NCBI RefSeq assembly: GCF_003987095.1 | Contig: NZ_PIQA01000004.1 | Location: 1-64,000 of the forward strand | Direction of reading: 5' to 3' | DNA length: 64,000 nucleotides | Origin: Idiomarina piscisalsi | GTDB taxonomy: Bacteria > Pseudomonadota > Gammaproteobacteria > Enterobacterales > Alteromonadaceae | Part shown: one piece after another, positions 1 to 8,759 of the stretch | How positions within the stretch are numbered: position 1 is the stretch's first letter | How the letters are laid out: the number at the start of each line of letters is the position of its first letter | The notes under the pieces: generated by a model | Databases searched by the model: none | What the model was told of the DNA's origin: nothing | What the model saw: the letters and a program-made list of their open reading frames with translations, nothing else | Position numbers and translations under genes: made by a program

Positions 1-142
1 TATGCCTTTTTAACTGTTTTTTTACTGACTGCGTAAAGTTTCAGCAACACGCTGTTTTTATGTGCAGAATAAGGCGGTGCATGATCTTCACCACATCATC
101 TGCTATAAAAGGAGTAACTCTTTATTAACGTTGGAGCCCAAT

Positions 143-691
143 ATGGCGGACTTACGCAGTTATCAAGAACATGAGCCTATTATTGGCGAGCGCGTCTATT
201 TAGATCCTAGCGCGGTCATTGTAGGAAATGTCTCTCTCGGAGACGACAGTAGTGTTTGGCCGATGGTTGCCGCCCGAGGCGACGTAAACTCAATCAGTAT
301 CGGCAAAAGAACCAACATTCAGGACGGCACCGTATTACATGTTACCCGAAAGTCACCATCGAACCCTGACGGGCATCCACTTATCATTGGTGACGATGTG
401 ACCGTCGGTCACCACTGTATGTTGCATGGATGTCAGCTCGGTAACCGCATTTTGGTCGGTATGTCTGCCGTTATCATGGATGATGTTATTGTTGAGGATG
501 ATGTAATTATTGGGGCAGGGAGTTTAGTTCCTCCCGGCAAACGCCTGGAAAGCGGTTATTTGTATGTTGGCAGCCCCGTTGAAAAAAAACGTAAGCTTAA
601 TAAAGGAGAGTCTGCGTTTCTCAGCCAGTCGGCGCAAAACTACGTAGACCTGAAAGACGACTACCTACTGCAGGTAAGCCCCGTTTCCTGA
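143..691 (+). CDS. gamma-carbonic anhydrase family protein (YrdA-like)
   Basis: A 182-residue left-handed beta-helix protein of the gamma-carbonic anhydrase/hexapeptide transferase family. Repeated hexapeptide turns (VIVGNV, ISIGKR, LIIGDD, VIIGAG) run through residues 25-150. The three zinc-ligand histidines of the family are visible at about H66, H91 and H95 (motifs VLHVT and GHHCMLHG). I chose the ATG at 143 because GGAG lies 6 bases upstream; an in-frame GTG at 62 would add 27 unconserved residues. Relatives bind zinc as trimers, but many YrdA-type members show little or no carbonic anhydrase activity, so the enzymatic role is uncertain. It converges on dnaE2, with 2 bases between the stop codons. 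Confidence 0.85.
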   Translation: MADLRSYQEHEPIIGERVYLDPSAVIVGNVSLGDDSSVWPMVAARGDVNSISIGKRTNIQDGTVLHVTRKSPSNPDGHPLIIGDDVTVGHHCMLHGCQLGNRILVGMSAVIMDDVIVEDDVIIGAGSLVPPGKRLESGYLYVGSPVEKKRKLNKGESAFLSQSAQNYVDLKDDYLLQVSPVS

Positions 692-693
692 TA

Positions 694-3600
694 TTAATGA
701 AAACGACGGTTTTCGATTCTTTCAATAGTCAGTAGGGAGGTTAAGTCTTTTAACCTCCCAGCTATGACATGAACAACACCTGACTTTATTTCGACCACAC
801 CTTTTACCCAAAGTAACTTGCTGGTCAAATAGGCTTGTCTGAACTGTCTGGCCGTATGCGCCCAAACAACCACATTTATATTGCCCGTTTCATCTTCTAG
901 AGTAAAAAATGTAACACCACTACTTGTTCCGGGTCTCTGTCTACAGGTTACTAAACCAGCTACGGATAACACCTGTCCTGAGCGACAGTCGGTTAATTCT
1001 TTTGCGACAACGCATCGACTCAGCTCTTTTGAGTGAGCTCGTAATAAGGTAACAGGGTGGCGTCTTAAACTGAGACCCTGTGTTTCATAGTCTGCTTTTA
1101 TGTCTTCAACCTCCTGAGGCGCCGGTAACTGACGAGCAGGGCAGTCGGATACCTGAGCGAACAACGGCATTTGGCTGTCTCGTTCACTGAGGCTTTCCCA
1201 GTGAGCTTGGTATCGGTGTCCTAAAACGCTTCGCAACGCATCCGCTTTTGCCAACGCCTGTATATCAAACTTATTCAGTCCTGCGTTTTCTAAATCTTTC
1301 AGCCCTTTAAAGCCTGCTTCAGGTCGGTGCTTTAACGACTCTTTTATACGTACTTCTGACAAGCTCTTAATTTGTCGTAATCCAATTCTTACAACATTGG
1401 GCTCCTGGCTTAGCCACTCATAATCCCAGTTACTCTTATTAATATCAGCAGGTAAAAATTCGACATTGTGCCGCTGTCCGTCCTGAACCAGTTGGGAGGC
1501 AGAATAGAACCCCATCGGTAAGCTATTCAGTAAACCGACATAAAATGCGGCAGGATAGTGCGTTTTGAACCAAGCTGAGGCATAGGCTAGATTCGCAAAG
1601 CTGGCAGAATGGGATTCCGGGAAGCCGTACTGCCCGAAACCACAAATTTGACGAAATAAGCGCTCTGCAAAGTCCTGCGTATAGCCTCGCTCCCGCATTC
1701 CTTTTATTAGTTTATGCTCGAAGTGCGTTAACTGACCCCGCTTACCCCAGGATGCCATGGCTCGTCGTAATTGGTCGGCCTCTCCACCGGTAAACCCAGC
1801 TGCAACCATTGCCAGTTTTATAACCTGCTCCTGAAATATTGGCACGCCTAGAGTACGCTTCAGTACCGATTGAACCTCTTCGCTGGGATAGTTCACATTT
1901 TCCAGGCCATCTCGGCGCCGTAAATAAGGGTGAACCATGTCGCCTTGAATAGGCCCGGGTCTGACAATAGCAATTTGAATAACCAGATCGTAAAACGTTT
2001 TTGGTTTCAGCCTTGGCAGCATGGTCATTTGCGCCCGCGACTCAATTTGGAAAATACCCATAGAGTCAGCTTGGTGAAGCTGCTTATAAACGGTTTGGTC
2101 TTCCTGAGGGATATTTGCAAGGGTTAATGACTTACCGTTATTTGTGCCTTTCTCGTTCACTAACGCAAGCATTTTACGTAGTGCTGTCAGCATTCCCAGC
2201 GCCAGCACATCGACCTTAAGCAGACCCAGTGTTTCTAAATCGGTTTTATCCCATTGAATAACGGTGCGCTCAGGCATCGATGCATTTTCCACCGGAACCA
2301 GCCGGGCAACCTCGTCGGACGCAATAACAAAGCCGCCAACATGCTGAGATAAATGTCGCGGCGCTCCTTTTAACTGCTCGACAAGCAAGAGTAGCAGTTG
2401 TCCTTTTTTAGACCCAAATACGTTTGGGTGTTGCTGCATCAACTGTTGTTGCCAACTGTCTTCCTTATCTCGGGTATCTAAGTTCTGGCTATAAAACTGT
2501 AACTGTTGCTCAGAAAAACCCAGCGTTTTTCCGACATCACGAAAAGCGCTTTTAAAGCGATAAGTGATCACCGTTGCTGCCAGTGCCGCTCGTTTTCGAG
2601 TGTACTTTTTATAAATGTATTGAATGATCTCTTCGCGACGTTCGTGCTCAAAGTCAACATCAATATCTGGCGGCTCATTACGCTCTTTCGAAATAAATCG
2701 CTCAAACAACACTTCTATTTGCGAAGGGTTAACCGCGGTAATACCTAAGCAAAAACACACCACCGAATTCGCCGCTGAGCCTCGCCCCTGATACAAAATG
2801 CCCTGGCTGTTGGCAAATTGAACCAAGTCATAGATAGTTAGGAAAAACGCTTCGTACTGCATTTCCTGTATAAGCTTCAGTTCTTTTTCATACTGAGCTT
2901 TAACACTCGCAGGAATGCCTGTTGGATAACGTCGCCGCGCACCGTCTTCGGTTAACTGCCGTAAATACGCCGTAGCGGACAGGCCTTTCGGCGTAAGCTC
3001 TGCGGGGTACTCATAACGAAGCTCTGATAAGCAAAAATGACAATGGTTGGCTATATTGCTTGACTCATTCAGCCATGCCGCCGGATAGCACTGCTTTAGC
3101 TCTTGCAAACTTCGTAAATGACGCTCTGCGTTACCACTTGCAACACCACTGTTTTCATACAAACTATGGCCTTCGCGTATAGCACTCATAGTGTCAAACA
3201 ATGGTTGTTGCTGCTTTGTGGCCATACGCACGCCACCGGCACAAACTACCCTGGCTTTTAATACTTTATTAAGCTCGACGATTGCATTGAATGTCTCGCT
3301 GTCATCGGCCTGGTAATGCCTTTCGTACAATAGCCAAAATCGCGAATGCCAAACATGGCAAAGCTTTTTGCCAACAGCCACGAGTTGAGATTGCTGAAAA
3401 TCCGGAAGCCATAACAAAAAGCAGTCCGAAAAACCCGTAAAAAAGTCCTCAATATTCGCCTGGTAACTGCCTTTTTTCGAGCGCCCACGAAATTCAGTAA
3501 TTTTCTGGCTCAATTCAGCATAGGCTTCTCGCGTTGGAGCTAGGACGACAAAAGTGCCGTAGTCAGTAATATGAAACTCACTGCCTATAATGAGCTTAAT

Positions 3601-3777
3601 ATCGCGCTGCTTAGCCTCTTCATAGGCTTTAACAACTCCTGCAACCGAGCATTCGTCGGTAATGGCTATAGCTGAGTAGCCTAGCTTTTCTGCTCTGCAT
3701 ACCAACTCTTCTGGCGCAGCCGCTGAGCGCAGAAAGCTGTAATGACTGAGTGCGTGTAACTCTGCAAATGCCATCAT
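694..3777 (-). CDS. dnaE2: error-prone DNA polymerase DnaE2 (ImuC)
   Basis: A 1027-residue C-family polymerase of the DnaE2/ImuC type, shorter than the replicative DnaE (about 1160). An N-terminal PHP domain opens with the ELHALSHYSFL motif. The polymerase core carries the catalytic aspartate motif PDIDVDF near residue 375, and the C-terminal part holds an OB-fold (SVAGLVTCRQRPGT region). A QMPLF pentapeptide near residue 890 resembles a beta-clamp binding motif. It is the last gene of the imuA-imuB-dnaE2 cassette, 32 bases after imuB, and is presumably induced with it by DNA damage. In characterised bacteria ImuC performs translesion synthesis and causes SOS mutagenesis together with ImuB. 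Confidence 0.95.
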   Translation of the reverse strand: MMAFAELHALSHYSFLRSAAAPEELVCRAEKLGYSAIAITDECSVAGVVKAYEEAKQRDIKLIIGSEFHITDYGTFVVLAPTREAYAELSQKITEFRGRSKKGSYQANIEDFFTGFSDCFLLWLPDFQQSQLVAVGKKLCHVWHSRFWLLYERHYQADDSETFNAIVELNKVLKARVVCAGGVRMATKQQQPLFDTMSAIREGHSLYENSGVASGNAERHLRSLQELKQCYPAAWLNESSNIANHCHFCLSELRYEYPAELTPKGLSATAYLRQLTEDGARRRYPTGIPASVKAQYEKELKLIQEMQYEAFFLTIYDLVQFANSQGILYQGRGSAANSVVCFCLGITAVNPSQIEVLFERFISKERNEPPDIDVDFEHERREEIIQYIYKKYTRKRAALAATVITYRFKSAFRDVGKTLGFSEQQLQFYSQNLDTRDKEDSWQQQLMQQHPNVFGSKKGQLLLLLVEQLKGAPRHLSQHVGGFVIASDEVARLVPVENASMPERTVIQWDKTDLETLGLLKVDVLALGMLTALRKMLALVNEKGTNNGKSLTLANIPQEDQTVYKQLHQADSMGIFQIESRAQMTMLPRLKPKTFYDLVIQIAIVRPGPIQGDMVHPYLRRRDGLENVNYPSEEVQSVLKRTLGVPIFQEQVIKLAMVAAGFTGGEADQLRRAMASWGKRGQLTHFEHKLIKGMRERGYTQDFAERLFRQICGFGQYGFPESHSASFANLAYASAWFKTHYPAAFYVGLLNSLPMGFYSASQLVQDGQRHNVEFLPADINKSNWDYEWLSQEPNVVRIGLRQIKSLSEVRIKESLKHRPEAGFKGLKDLENAGLNKFDIQALAKADALRSVLGHRYQAHWESLSERDSQMPLFAQVSDCPARQLPAPQEVEDIKADYETQGLSLRRHPVTLLRAHSKELSRCVVAKELTDCRSGQVLSVAGLVTCRQRPGTSSGVTFFTLEDETGNINVVVWAHTARQFRQAYLTSKLLWVKGVVEIKSGVVHVIAGRLKDLTSLLTIERIENRRFH

Positions 3778-3809
3778 AAGATCTCAGGCTGACTGGGTGT
3801 GAAGCCAGA

Positions 3810-5216
3810 TCAGCTAAACCATCCCTGCAAATACCACTGGCCGGACTCATAAAAAAGCCAACCTTTGCGATGCTTACTGTCCGTCGCTATCCAGTAGTCT
3901 CGCTCTATTGGTTGGTTGTCCCACCATCCGCAACGTTTTCGCTCCGGACCGTTGCTTAAAGACCACTCATCCAAATTGACCCGTTCAGGGTGATTTAGCC
4001 ATAAAGGCCGCTTAACAGGCTTGACGGAGAAACCGCCGAAACGGCAGGGCGGTTGTTTGTATTCATTAATACCGGGCCTGGGATCATCGCTCACTGCCGG
4101 GGTATAAACCGCATTTTCGCCAAGCTTCACCTGTAATTTTCCAATGAGAGGAAATAAGCCCTGGGTGTCTTTTGCATCATGAAAAAAGTGACTTTTTTTT
4201 ACCGACAATGAAGAAAAGTCTGATGCCTGAAGAGACACTTCCAAAACAGGCGCACTTAAAGGAGCTTGCTCCATTTTTAACTGCAGTAATGACCAAAAAC
4301 TTTGCGCGCGCCAACTGGGGCTTGCTGTCGCAACTCTAACCTCTGAACAACTTTTATCACGCTGGTACAGCTGAAACTTGATATGCTGCACAACTTTTTG
4401 GCGTTGATATAAAAAGCTCTCTAATTCATTAAGCAGCCGCTTCATAGGAAAGCGTAAGCCCTGCCAATTAGATACCTCGGAAACTAAGTCGACGTGCTGA
4501 AAAAATCGCTCGGACGGCTGATAAAAGTCACTCGCTCGCTGCGTTTTCAACTCACCTTTTAACTCTTGTATATAAAACAGAGCTTCTTTTCCAAGTTGCC
4601 GGCCAATGTCACTAACCGGTATGTCCAGTAAATCACCAATAGAGAAAATGCCTGCAGATAGTGAGTCTCGAACGACTTTGTCCGGCAGTCCGCTACTTTT
4701 TATGGATAAACCTTTTAACTGGTGACAGGTTTTTTCGTCATTCATTGTCAGCGGGGCATCGGCTTCAGCCAGCACTTTCGCTGCTAACGCATTGTTAGTC
4801 ACCGCCAGCTGCGATCTCACCCCCAATTGTTTTACCGCCAAATGCAACGTTTTCGCCGTATTCGACAACCCACCGTACAACTTTTCGAGGCTATCGAGCT
4901 CTACGTATATGCCCTGCGGCGGCTCTAATACCAATTTGGCCGCCCACTGGTACAAATGGTCAGCCACGCCACAAAGAAGCCTTTCTTCTTTTGCCACACT
5001 GTACTCTTTTAACTTTAAGTCTTCGCAGAGGGCTATAGCCATAACACTGGCAATGCCCTGACTAACTCCTGCCTGCTGAGCAACTTGATTACTTTGCTCA
5101 ATAAGTGACTGTCCGTTTTGAACCTGATAAAGCGCGACCGCCTGTTTCTCAAACTCGGGCTGTGCTCTTAACAGGCTATCTAACAGCAACTGCGGAAAGT
5201 GACAATATAACCACAT
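3810..5216 (-). CDS. imuB: ImuB, catalytically inactive Y-family polymerase-like protein
   Basis: A 468-residue Y-family (UmuC/DinB-like) protein. The N-terminus reads LYCHFPQLLLD where active enzymes have the metal-binding DxD-type strand, and the second acidic motif is replaced by ELDSLEKLYGG. This fits the known ImuB pattern of a polymerase fold lacking catalytic acids. A degenerate clamp-binding-like stretch (TQGLF) lies near residue 350. In other bacteria ImuB is the hub linking ImuA, DnaE2 and the sliding clamp. Its start overlaps the imuA stop by one base (TAATG), implying translational coupling. Confidence 0.92.
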   Translation of the reverse strand: MWLYCHFPQLLLDSLLRAQPEFEKQAVALYQVQNGQSLIEQSNQVAQQAGVSQGIASVMAIALCEDLKLKEYSVAKEERLLCGVADHLYQWAAKLVLEPPQGIYVELDSLEKLYGGLSNTAKTLHLAVKQLGVRSQLAVTNNALAAKVLAEADAPLTMNDEKTCHQLKGLSIKSSGLPDKVVRDSLSAGIFSIGDLLDIPVSDIGRQLGKEALFYIQELKGELKTQRASDFYQPSERFFQHVDLVSEVSNWQGLRFPMKRLLNELESFLYQRQKVVQHIKFQLYQRDKSCSEVRVATASPSWRAQSFWSLLQLKMEQAPLSAPVLEVSLQASDFSSLSVKKSHFFHDAKDTQGLFPLIGKLQVKLGENAVYTPAVSDDPRPGINEYKQPPCRFGGFSVKPVKRPLWLNHPERVNLDEWSLSNGPERKRCGWWDNQPIERDYWIATDSKHRKGWLFYESGQWYLQGWFS

Positions 5217-5818
5217 TAGCTCAGCTCTATATTCTCAACAGGCCATCCAGACTTGCGCTTTAAAATATCCAGAGCTAATCCATTTTCCGTTAAACGTATT
5301 TTTAACCGGTTACTATAGGGTCGAGCCTCCGGGTGATCGCTAAAGCCGCTAATAACGATGCCCATTTGCCCGGACTCTGCCGCTTTATACCAGCGCCGGA
5401 CTTTCGGAGACGTCGTTTCTTTTTGCGGAAGCCAGGCAAACGCCATGGCGTTTTTCGTCTGTAATATCTGTTCAAGAGCCCAGCAAGCATCACTTCCTTT
5501 GGCCTCAACCACAACATGCATAGCATCGGCTAAGTCATGATAATGCAGACTGGCGGCAGACAACTGCGCCGGTGGATTTACCCAAAACACAGCAACCCCC
5601 TGTTCAATAGCTTGTTGCACAAGCGGCAATAACAACCGCTGCTCTGAAAAAGGCGCCTCTAACTGCCATTCATGCAGTCCGGGAGTTTGCCAACCACCAC
5701 CTAACAGCTCATCAAGCTTGGAAAAGCCTGTTTTTATGTAATGGTCAGCTTGAGATGCTTTTGTCTGGCCCTGCCAAACAACCCCTTTTTCTATCAGTCG
5801 CTGTAGATTTGGCTGCAT
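5216..5818 (-). CDS. imuA: ImuA-like SOS mutagenesis protein (SulA/RecA-like fold)
   Basis: A 200-residue protein of the ImuA/SulA-like family, a RecA-related fold. The motif GFSKLDELLGGGWQTPGLHEW near residues 30-50 is the family hallmark; no intact Walker A is visible. The start at 5818 is set by GGAGG five bases upstream. A more distal in-frame ATG at 5854 lies upstream of the LexA operator and would put the operator inside the gene, so it was not used. It is the first gene of the imuA-imuB-dnaE2 cassette. ImuA homologues are needed for damage-induced mutagenesis, and their exact biochemical role varies between species. Confidence 0.88.
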   Translation of the reverse strand: MQPNLQRLIEKGVVWQGQTKASQADHYIKTGFSKLDELLGGGWQTPGLHEWQLEAPFSEQRLLLPLVQQAIEQGVAVFWVNPPAQLSAASLHYHDLADAMHVVVEAKGSDACWALEQILQTKNAMAFAWLPQKETTSPKVRRWYKAAESGQMGIVISGFSDHPEARPYSNRLKIRLTENGLALDILKRKSGWPVENIELS

Positions 5819-5832
5819 ACTGCCCTCCAATA

Positions 5833-5848
5833 CTGTATATTTATACAG
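5833..5848 (-). promoter_or_regulatory. LexA (SOS) box of the imuA-imuB-dnaE2 operon
   Basis: CTGTATATTTATACAG is a perfect CTGT-N8-ACAG LexA operator of the gammaproteobacterial type. It is a complete 16-base palindrome apart from the central T/A step. It sits 14 bases upstream of the imuA start and overlaps a plausible -10 element. On the minus strand TTGCGA lies about 18 bases before TACTGT, so bound repressor would block the promoter. Confidence 0.9.
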
Positions 5849-5941
5849 TATCATTATTTTTTACCCTTTCGCAACAGACATAAAGCACGGCTTAAGTTAT
5901 TATTTCTGTAACTATTTACTTTTAGGAAGGCACCAGGAAAT

Positions 5942-6853
5942 ATGCTGACATCGTTACTTATTCCCTTCAGAGTCATCGCTCACTTACTGTGGGGAGTTAT
6001 CACAACCGCTATTATCGGCGTTTTGATTATTGGTGTCGGTGTTTTCAAAATTCTTCTGCCTTTTCCTGCAACTCAACGCTTGTGTTCAGCCGCCGCTAAC
6101 GGACTATTCCGCGTCTGGGCTTACTGCATGTCAATGATGTTCCAGCTGACTCAACGCATGGAATGGCATATAAAAGGTGACTTAGATCTCCATGAAAACG
6201 GCTGGTATATGGTCATGGCGAATCATCGCAGCTGGGTGGATGTTCTTGTATTAATGCACTTAACCCGCCGCCATATGCCGACGCCTCGCTTTTTCTTAAA
6301 ATCTCAGCTTATGTGGATACCCATTGTCGGATGGGGATGCTGGGTCTTAGATATGCCTTTTATGAAGCGTTATTCAAAAGACTTGATAGAGAAAAAGCCT
6401 CACCTAAAAGGCAAAGATATCGCCACAACCACACGGTCATGCGCTAAATTCCGACATATCCCAACAACGGTTGTTAATTTTTGCGAAGGCACTCGCTTTA
6501 CGCCCGAAAAGCATAAGAAAAAGAACAGCCCGTTTAAAAATTTATTGCCTCCAAAAGCAGGTGGAACAGCTTTTTCCATGCAAATAATGGGAGAGCAATT
6601 TGAGGCCATTTTAGACGTGACTATTGTTTACCCAGGTAACGATTCGCGCCCTGTTGTTTGGCATTTACTCAGCGGACGACTCAAAAACGTTTACGTGGAT
6701 ATCAAAACACTGCCAGTTACGGCGGACTTAATTGGCGACTACGCTAATGATCCGAAGTTCAAAGAGCACTTTCAAAACTGGCTTAATCAGCGTTGGCACG
6801 AGAAAGATCAAACCATTTATGATATCCGTAAGACCATCACGGAAACCCGATAA
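5942..6853 (+). CDS. 1-acyl-glycerol-phosphate-type acyltransferase (YihG-like)
   Basis: A 303-residue membrane acyltransferase of the PlsC superfamily, close in length to Escherichia YihG. The catalytic HX4D motif appears as NHRSWVD near residue 95. The substrate-binding EGTR block is present as FCEGTRFTPEK near residue 185. A hydrophobic N-terminal segment (residues 5-40) should anchor it in the inner membrane. It probably acylates a lysophospholipid such as lysophosphatidic acid. The mscS-like gene follows 11 bases later on the same strand, suggesting one transcript for two membrane-related proteins. Confidence 0.85.
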   Translation: MLTSLLIPFRVIAHLLWGVITTAIIGVLIIGVGVFKILLPFPATQRLCSAAANGLFRVWAYCMSMMFQLTQRMEWHIKGDLDLHENGWYMVMANHRSWVDVLVLMHLTRRHMPTPRFFLKSQLMWIPIVGWGCWVLDMPFMKRYSKDLIEKKPHLKGKDIATTTRSCAKFRHIPTTVVNFCEGTRFTPEKHKKKNSPFKNLLPPKAGGTAFSMQIMGEQFEAILDVTIVYPGNDSRPVVWHLLSGRLKNVYVDIKTLPVTADLIGDYANDPKFKEHFQNWLNQRWHEKDQTIYDIRKTITETR

Positions 6854-6864
6854 GGAGCGTTGCC

Positions 6865-8094
6865 ATGGACTTTAAGTTTGTAAGCCAGTGGCTGAAAAGT
6901 ATGGGCATCGAAAACAATTTGCAGGAGCTCAGCTTAGTCATCGGTGTGACTATTATATTAGTCGCAAGCTATATCACTTACGTCATTGCCCGTTGGGTAT
7001 TCGACCATGCTATTGAACGTGCGCTACGCCGAGCGCCGGAACGGTGGTATCGGGCATTAGTAGACAGTGGTTTTTTCAAACGCTGCGCCAACTTAGCACC
7101 GGTTGTTATTATTAATAGCTTTATTCCGGTGTTGTTCACCGGCGACTTCGAAAGCTGGCAGTCACCCCTGCGAACGGCTGTCGGCATTTATCTTACCTGG
7201 GTTATCACCAGTATTCTGACGTCTATTGCTAACTTTGTATCCATCGCCTACGACTACACACCAAAAGCGCGAGATGTGCCTATAACCGGCGTTATTCAGG
7301 TTGTGAAATTGGTCTTGGTATTAATGGCCATCATTATCACTGTGGCTATTATCATGAATAAGTCGCCCATGTACTTGCTCAGCGGCTTTGGTGCCATGAC
7401 CGCCATACTCATGGTGGTGTTCAAAGACACACTGATGGGCTTTGTCGCTGGTGTTCAGCTTGCCACTAACCGCATGGTTGCAATAGGCGACTGGATAGAG
7501 CTGCCTGATCACAATGTTGATGGCACCATACAAGAAGTCGGGCTTATTACGCTTAAAGTCGAAAACTGGGATAAAACCATTGTGTACCTGCCAACCTATG
7601 TGCTGATTCATCAGTCCTTCAAGAACTGGCAAGGCATGATTGAAACAGGCGGTCGCCGTATGAAACGCTCTCTGATGATTGACCTGGATAGCTCAAAGCT
7701 ACTGTCTGACGACCAGCTCGAAAAGGTTGTTGATACGTATTTTGGAAAGTCAGTGGATGAATGGCTTAAGGAAAACGATTTAGAAAAGCCTGTCAGTAAC
7801 CTAACCGCATTTCGAATTTTTGCGGATGGCTACCTGAAGCATCATCCTAAAGTGCGCGAGGACTTAACCTGCATGGCTCGTCTAATGCAGCCAACCGCAG
7901 CTGGCATTCCATTAGAAATTTACGCCTTTTCAAAAGATACCGAGTGGACCAAGTACGAAGCGATTCAAAGCTCTATTCTTGAGCACTTGTACAGCGTATT
8001 ACCGGAATTTGGCTTACGGAATTATCAGTACCTGAATAATCAAAACGCCTTCTCCAATAATGAAGAAGGCGCTTATTGTAAGTACAACCCTTAA
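6865..8094 (+). CDS. MscS-family mechanosensitive channel (YbdG-like)
   Basis: A 409-residue MscS-superfamily channel. Five hydrophobic segments occupy roughly residues 20-195; the pore-lining region (LLSGFGAMTAILMVVFKDT) precedes the beta domain with GDWIELP. The stretch KNWQGM plus a GGRRMKRS motif matches Escherichia YbdG, a 415-residue miniconductance channel that responds to mild osmotic downshock. It probably releases small solutes under membrane tension, which suits a marine or saline lifestyle. The start follows a GGAG motif. The gene converges on dsbA. Confidence 0.88.
   Translation: MDFKFVSQWLKSMGIENNLQELSLVIGVTIILVASYITYVIARWVFDHAIERALRRAPERWYRALVDSGFFKRCANLAPVVIINSFIPVLFTGDFESWQSPLRTAVGIYLTWVITSILTSIANFVSIAYDYTPKARDVPITGVIQVVKLVLVLMAIIITVAIIMNKSPMYLLSGFGAMTAILMVVFKDTLMGFVAGVQLATNRMVAIGDWIELPDHNVDGTIQEVGLITLKVENWDKTIVYLPTYVLIHQSFKNWQGMIETGGRRMKRSLMIDLDSSKLLSDDQLEKVVDTYFGKSVDEWLKENDLEKPVSNLTAFRIFADGYLKHHPKVREDLTCMARLMQPTAAGIPLEIYAFSKDTEWTKYEAIQSSILEHLYSVLPEFGLRNYQYLNNQNAFSNNEEGAYCKYNP
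8042..8074 (-). terminator. possible rho-independent terminator of dsbA inside the 3' end of the mscS-like gene
   Basis: On the minus strand an 8-bp stem (CGCCTTCT paired with AGAAGGCG, 8046-8053 with 8064-8071) is followed by TTTTG. It lies downstream of the dsbA stop but within the final codons of the opposing channel gene. The U-tract is short, so this is tentative. Confidence 0.4.
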
Positions 8095-8116
8095 AGCTTC
8101 TTACTGTCCAGGCAGG

Positions 8117-8734
8117 TTACTTCTCTAATAAGTAGCCTGCCAGATCCGTAAAGTCACCGGCAAAGTCATCACTGTCACGGAAGCCCTGTGGCAGCATTTT
8201 ATACTTACCATTAACGATAAAAGTTGGAGTTGCATTAACACCTAAATTAGTCGCTCGGCGATCCATTCTCGCGGCAGCCGTTCTTACCGTGAAGCTTTTC
8301 ATTGCTTTATCAAACTCTTCGCCAGAAACACCGTTCACAATAAAGACGTTACGAATGTCTTGTTTGCTGGTCAGCATATTATTCTTGTTGAAGTTGTAAT
8401 CAAAAATAGCCGCTGACAGTTCGTCGCTTTTACCCAGCTTTTCCGCTACCACAAACGCCTGAGTCATTTCCTCGCCGACATTACCGCGCGGGCTGATAAA
8501 AGACACGTGGGCTTTTTGAAACGCATTTGGATATTCTGACTTCATCTCTTTAGCGATAGGTTCAAAGCGGTAGCAATGCACACAGTAAAACGAGAAGAAT
8601 TCTGTAATTTCAGGCTTGCTGGTCGCTTCGTCTGCAATCACTTCGTAGTGCACGCCTTCCTCAAAGTCCTGAGCCTGAGCGACACCAACCACTAACAATA
8701 AAGAGCCAATAATACTGACTAACCAATTTTTCAT
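8117..8734 (-). CDS. dsbA: periplasmic thiol:disulfide oxidoreductase DsbA
   Basis: A 205-residue thioredoxin-fold protein. A Sec signal peptide spans residues 1-21 (hydrophobic core then AQA), and the active-site motif is CVHC at 51-54 (CPHC in Escherichia). The cis-proline loop NATPTF lies near residue 165. It should oxidise cysteines of exported proteins and be re-oxidised by DsbB. It follows srkA with 25 bases between, the same order as yihE/rdoA-dsbA in Escherichia, where the two genes are cotranscribed and Cpx-responsive. The CVHC variant may shift the redox potential slightly. Confidence 0.95.
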   Translation of the reverse strand: MKNWLVSIIGSLLLVVGVAQAQDFEEGVHYEVIADEATSKPEITEFFSFYCVHCYRFEPIAKEMKSEYPNAFQKAHVSFISPRGNVGEEMTQAFVVAEKLGKSDELSAAIFDYNFNKNNMLTSKQDIRNVFIVNGVSGEEFDKAMKSFTVRTAAARMDRRATNLGVNATPTFIVNGKYKMLPQGFRDSDDFAGDFTDLAGYLLEK

Positions 8735-8759
8735 TACGTCTTCCTGTTATCTGCTAAAA

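Noticed and set aside
5816-5854. Longer imuA start at 5854
   Set aside because: It lies upstream of the LexA operator; the 5818 start has a strong GGAGG and keeps the operator outside the gene.
8111-8141. 12-bp stem between the mscS-like and dsbA genes
   Set aside because: The stem is good but neither strand has a following U tract, and most of it is dsbA coding sequence, so I did not call it a terminator.
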